This document shows, one piece after another, positions 63,847-64,000 of a stretch of 64,000 bases of DNA. Each line of letters begins with the position of its first letter. Position 1 is the stretch's first letter. This DNA comes from Formicarius rufipectus. Its lineage: Eukaryota; Chordata; Aves; Passeriformes; Formicariidae. A program made the position numbers and the translations under genes. The notes under the pieces are model-generated. The model saw nothing but the letters and a program-made list of their open reading frames with translations, ran no database searches and was not told the origin of the DNA. The stretch covers positions 124,001-188,000 of the forward strand of contig VXAU01002077.1 in the NCBI GenBank assembly GCA_013399695.1, given 5' to 3'.

Positions 63847-64000
63847 AGAAAAAAGAAATTAAAACCCCCACACCTCTTTAAGTAAGTGGGGAAAAAAACC
63901 TGAGCCCATCATGTCACAATGTAGGTGTGAGCAGGGCAGGCCAGGCTGCTAATTGCTCCTCTGAGACCTGCGGTGTTCACTGCACACCTCACATCATCTG

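Larger units (their letters stand above)
1..64000 (-). other. GLI3: GLI3 locus, internal part (introns 3-7, exons 4-7)
   Basis: The whole window is best read as the interior of one minus-strand gene. Four spliced blocks translate to consecutive, collinear pieces of the GLI3 N-terminal region, in the order expected for transcription from high to low coordinates. Residues recognised include HLFPAFHPPVPIDARHHEG, RISPHRNPAAASESPF, GVSPAEYYHQMALLAGQRS and SFDLQTMIRTSPNSLV. GLI3 is the bifunctional Hedgehog-pathway transcription factor: it is a full-length activator, or a proteolytically processed repressor. The start codon, the zinc fingers, the processing region and both untranslated regions are outside the window. 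GLI2 shares parts of this region, but the residues fit GLI3 better throughout. No gene nested in the introns could be supported. Confidence 0.95.
36105..64000 (-). other. GLI3: GLI3 intron 3, 3' part (at least 27.9 kb)
   Basis: This is non-coding DNA upstream of exon 4 in gene orientation, continuing past the right edge. GLI3 exon 3, whose peptide should include the residues before PPHLFPAF, was looked for in minus-strand translations and not found, so it lies beyond 64000. Contents include poly-T tracts at the acceptor, CpG-rich patches (36720-37115, 47830-48100 and a weaker one at 40640-40700), an A/C-rich low-complexity block (41642-41800), a (CAT)19 repeat (49089-49148), a 24-base tandem duplication (39939-39986), an A-run (63831-63846) and several candidate conserved stretches. 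Between 41.8 and 47.5 kb and between 49.3 and 55.1 kb nothing specific is visible. Confidence 0.8.

Noticed and set aside
36105..64000. Search for GLI3 exon 3 upstream of exon 4
   Set aside because: No minus-strand translation resembling the residues that precede PPHLFPAF was found, so exon 3 is taken to lie beyond the window.
1..64000. Any bacterial-type system, CRISPR array, operon, phage or integrated virus
   Set aside because: No regularly spaced repeats, no ribosome-binding-site-led gene chains and no viral or transposase domains are visible. The sequence is vertebrate intronic DNA throughout.

Overview
The window is nuclear DNA from a vertebrate, almost certainly a bird and probably a passerine. 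It contains two CR1-type LINE fragments with the usual avian 3' end. It also contains two copies of a chimeric SINE with a tRNA-Ile-like head and a CR1-like tail, the architecture of TguSINE1, which is known from passerines. The rest is typical intronic DNA: long, AT-leaning non-coding stretches with short tandem repeats and only four recognisable coding blocks.

All four coding blocks lie on the minus strand and are consecutive internal exons of one gene, GLI3, a zinc-finger transcription factor of Hedgehog signalling. In human exon numbering they are exon 4 (35999-36104), exon 5 (13912-14117), exon 6 (8760-8906) and exon 7 (1088-1289). Their lengths are 106, 206, 147 and 202 nt. The splice phases join without a break, and each exon has a consensus acceptor and donor. 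Together they encode about 219 residues of the N-terminal region upstream of the zinc fingers, ending just after the SYGHL motif known to bind SUFU. Exons 1-3 lie beyond the right edge. The exons from 8 onward, including the zinc fingers, lie beyond the left edge.

Layout: 1-1087 is the start of intron 7, with a decayed SINE at the edge. Intron 6 is 1290-8759 (7.5 kb, one CR1 fragment). Intron 5 is 8907-13911 (5.0 kb). Intron 4 is 14118-35998 (21.9 kb), with a long pentanucleotide repeat, a CR1 fragment, a better-preserved SINE and a short assembly gap. From 36105 to 64000 is at least 27.9 kb of intron 3. It holds two CpG-rich patches, a (CAT)19 microsatellite and several stretches that look by eye like conserved non-coding elements.

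There is no sign of a second gene, operon, CRISPR array, phage or other self-contained system. Apart from the four exons, the most informative parts are the intronic CpG patches and the candidate regulatory stretches. GLI3 introns are known in other vertebrates to contain many developmental enhancers, but the specific candidates here were chosen by eye and were not aligned to anything.
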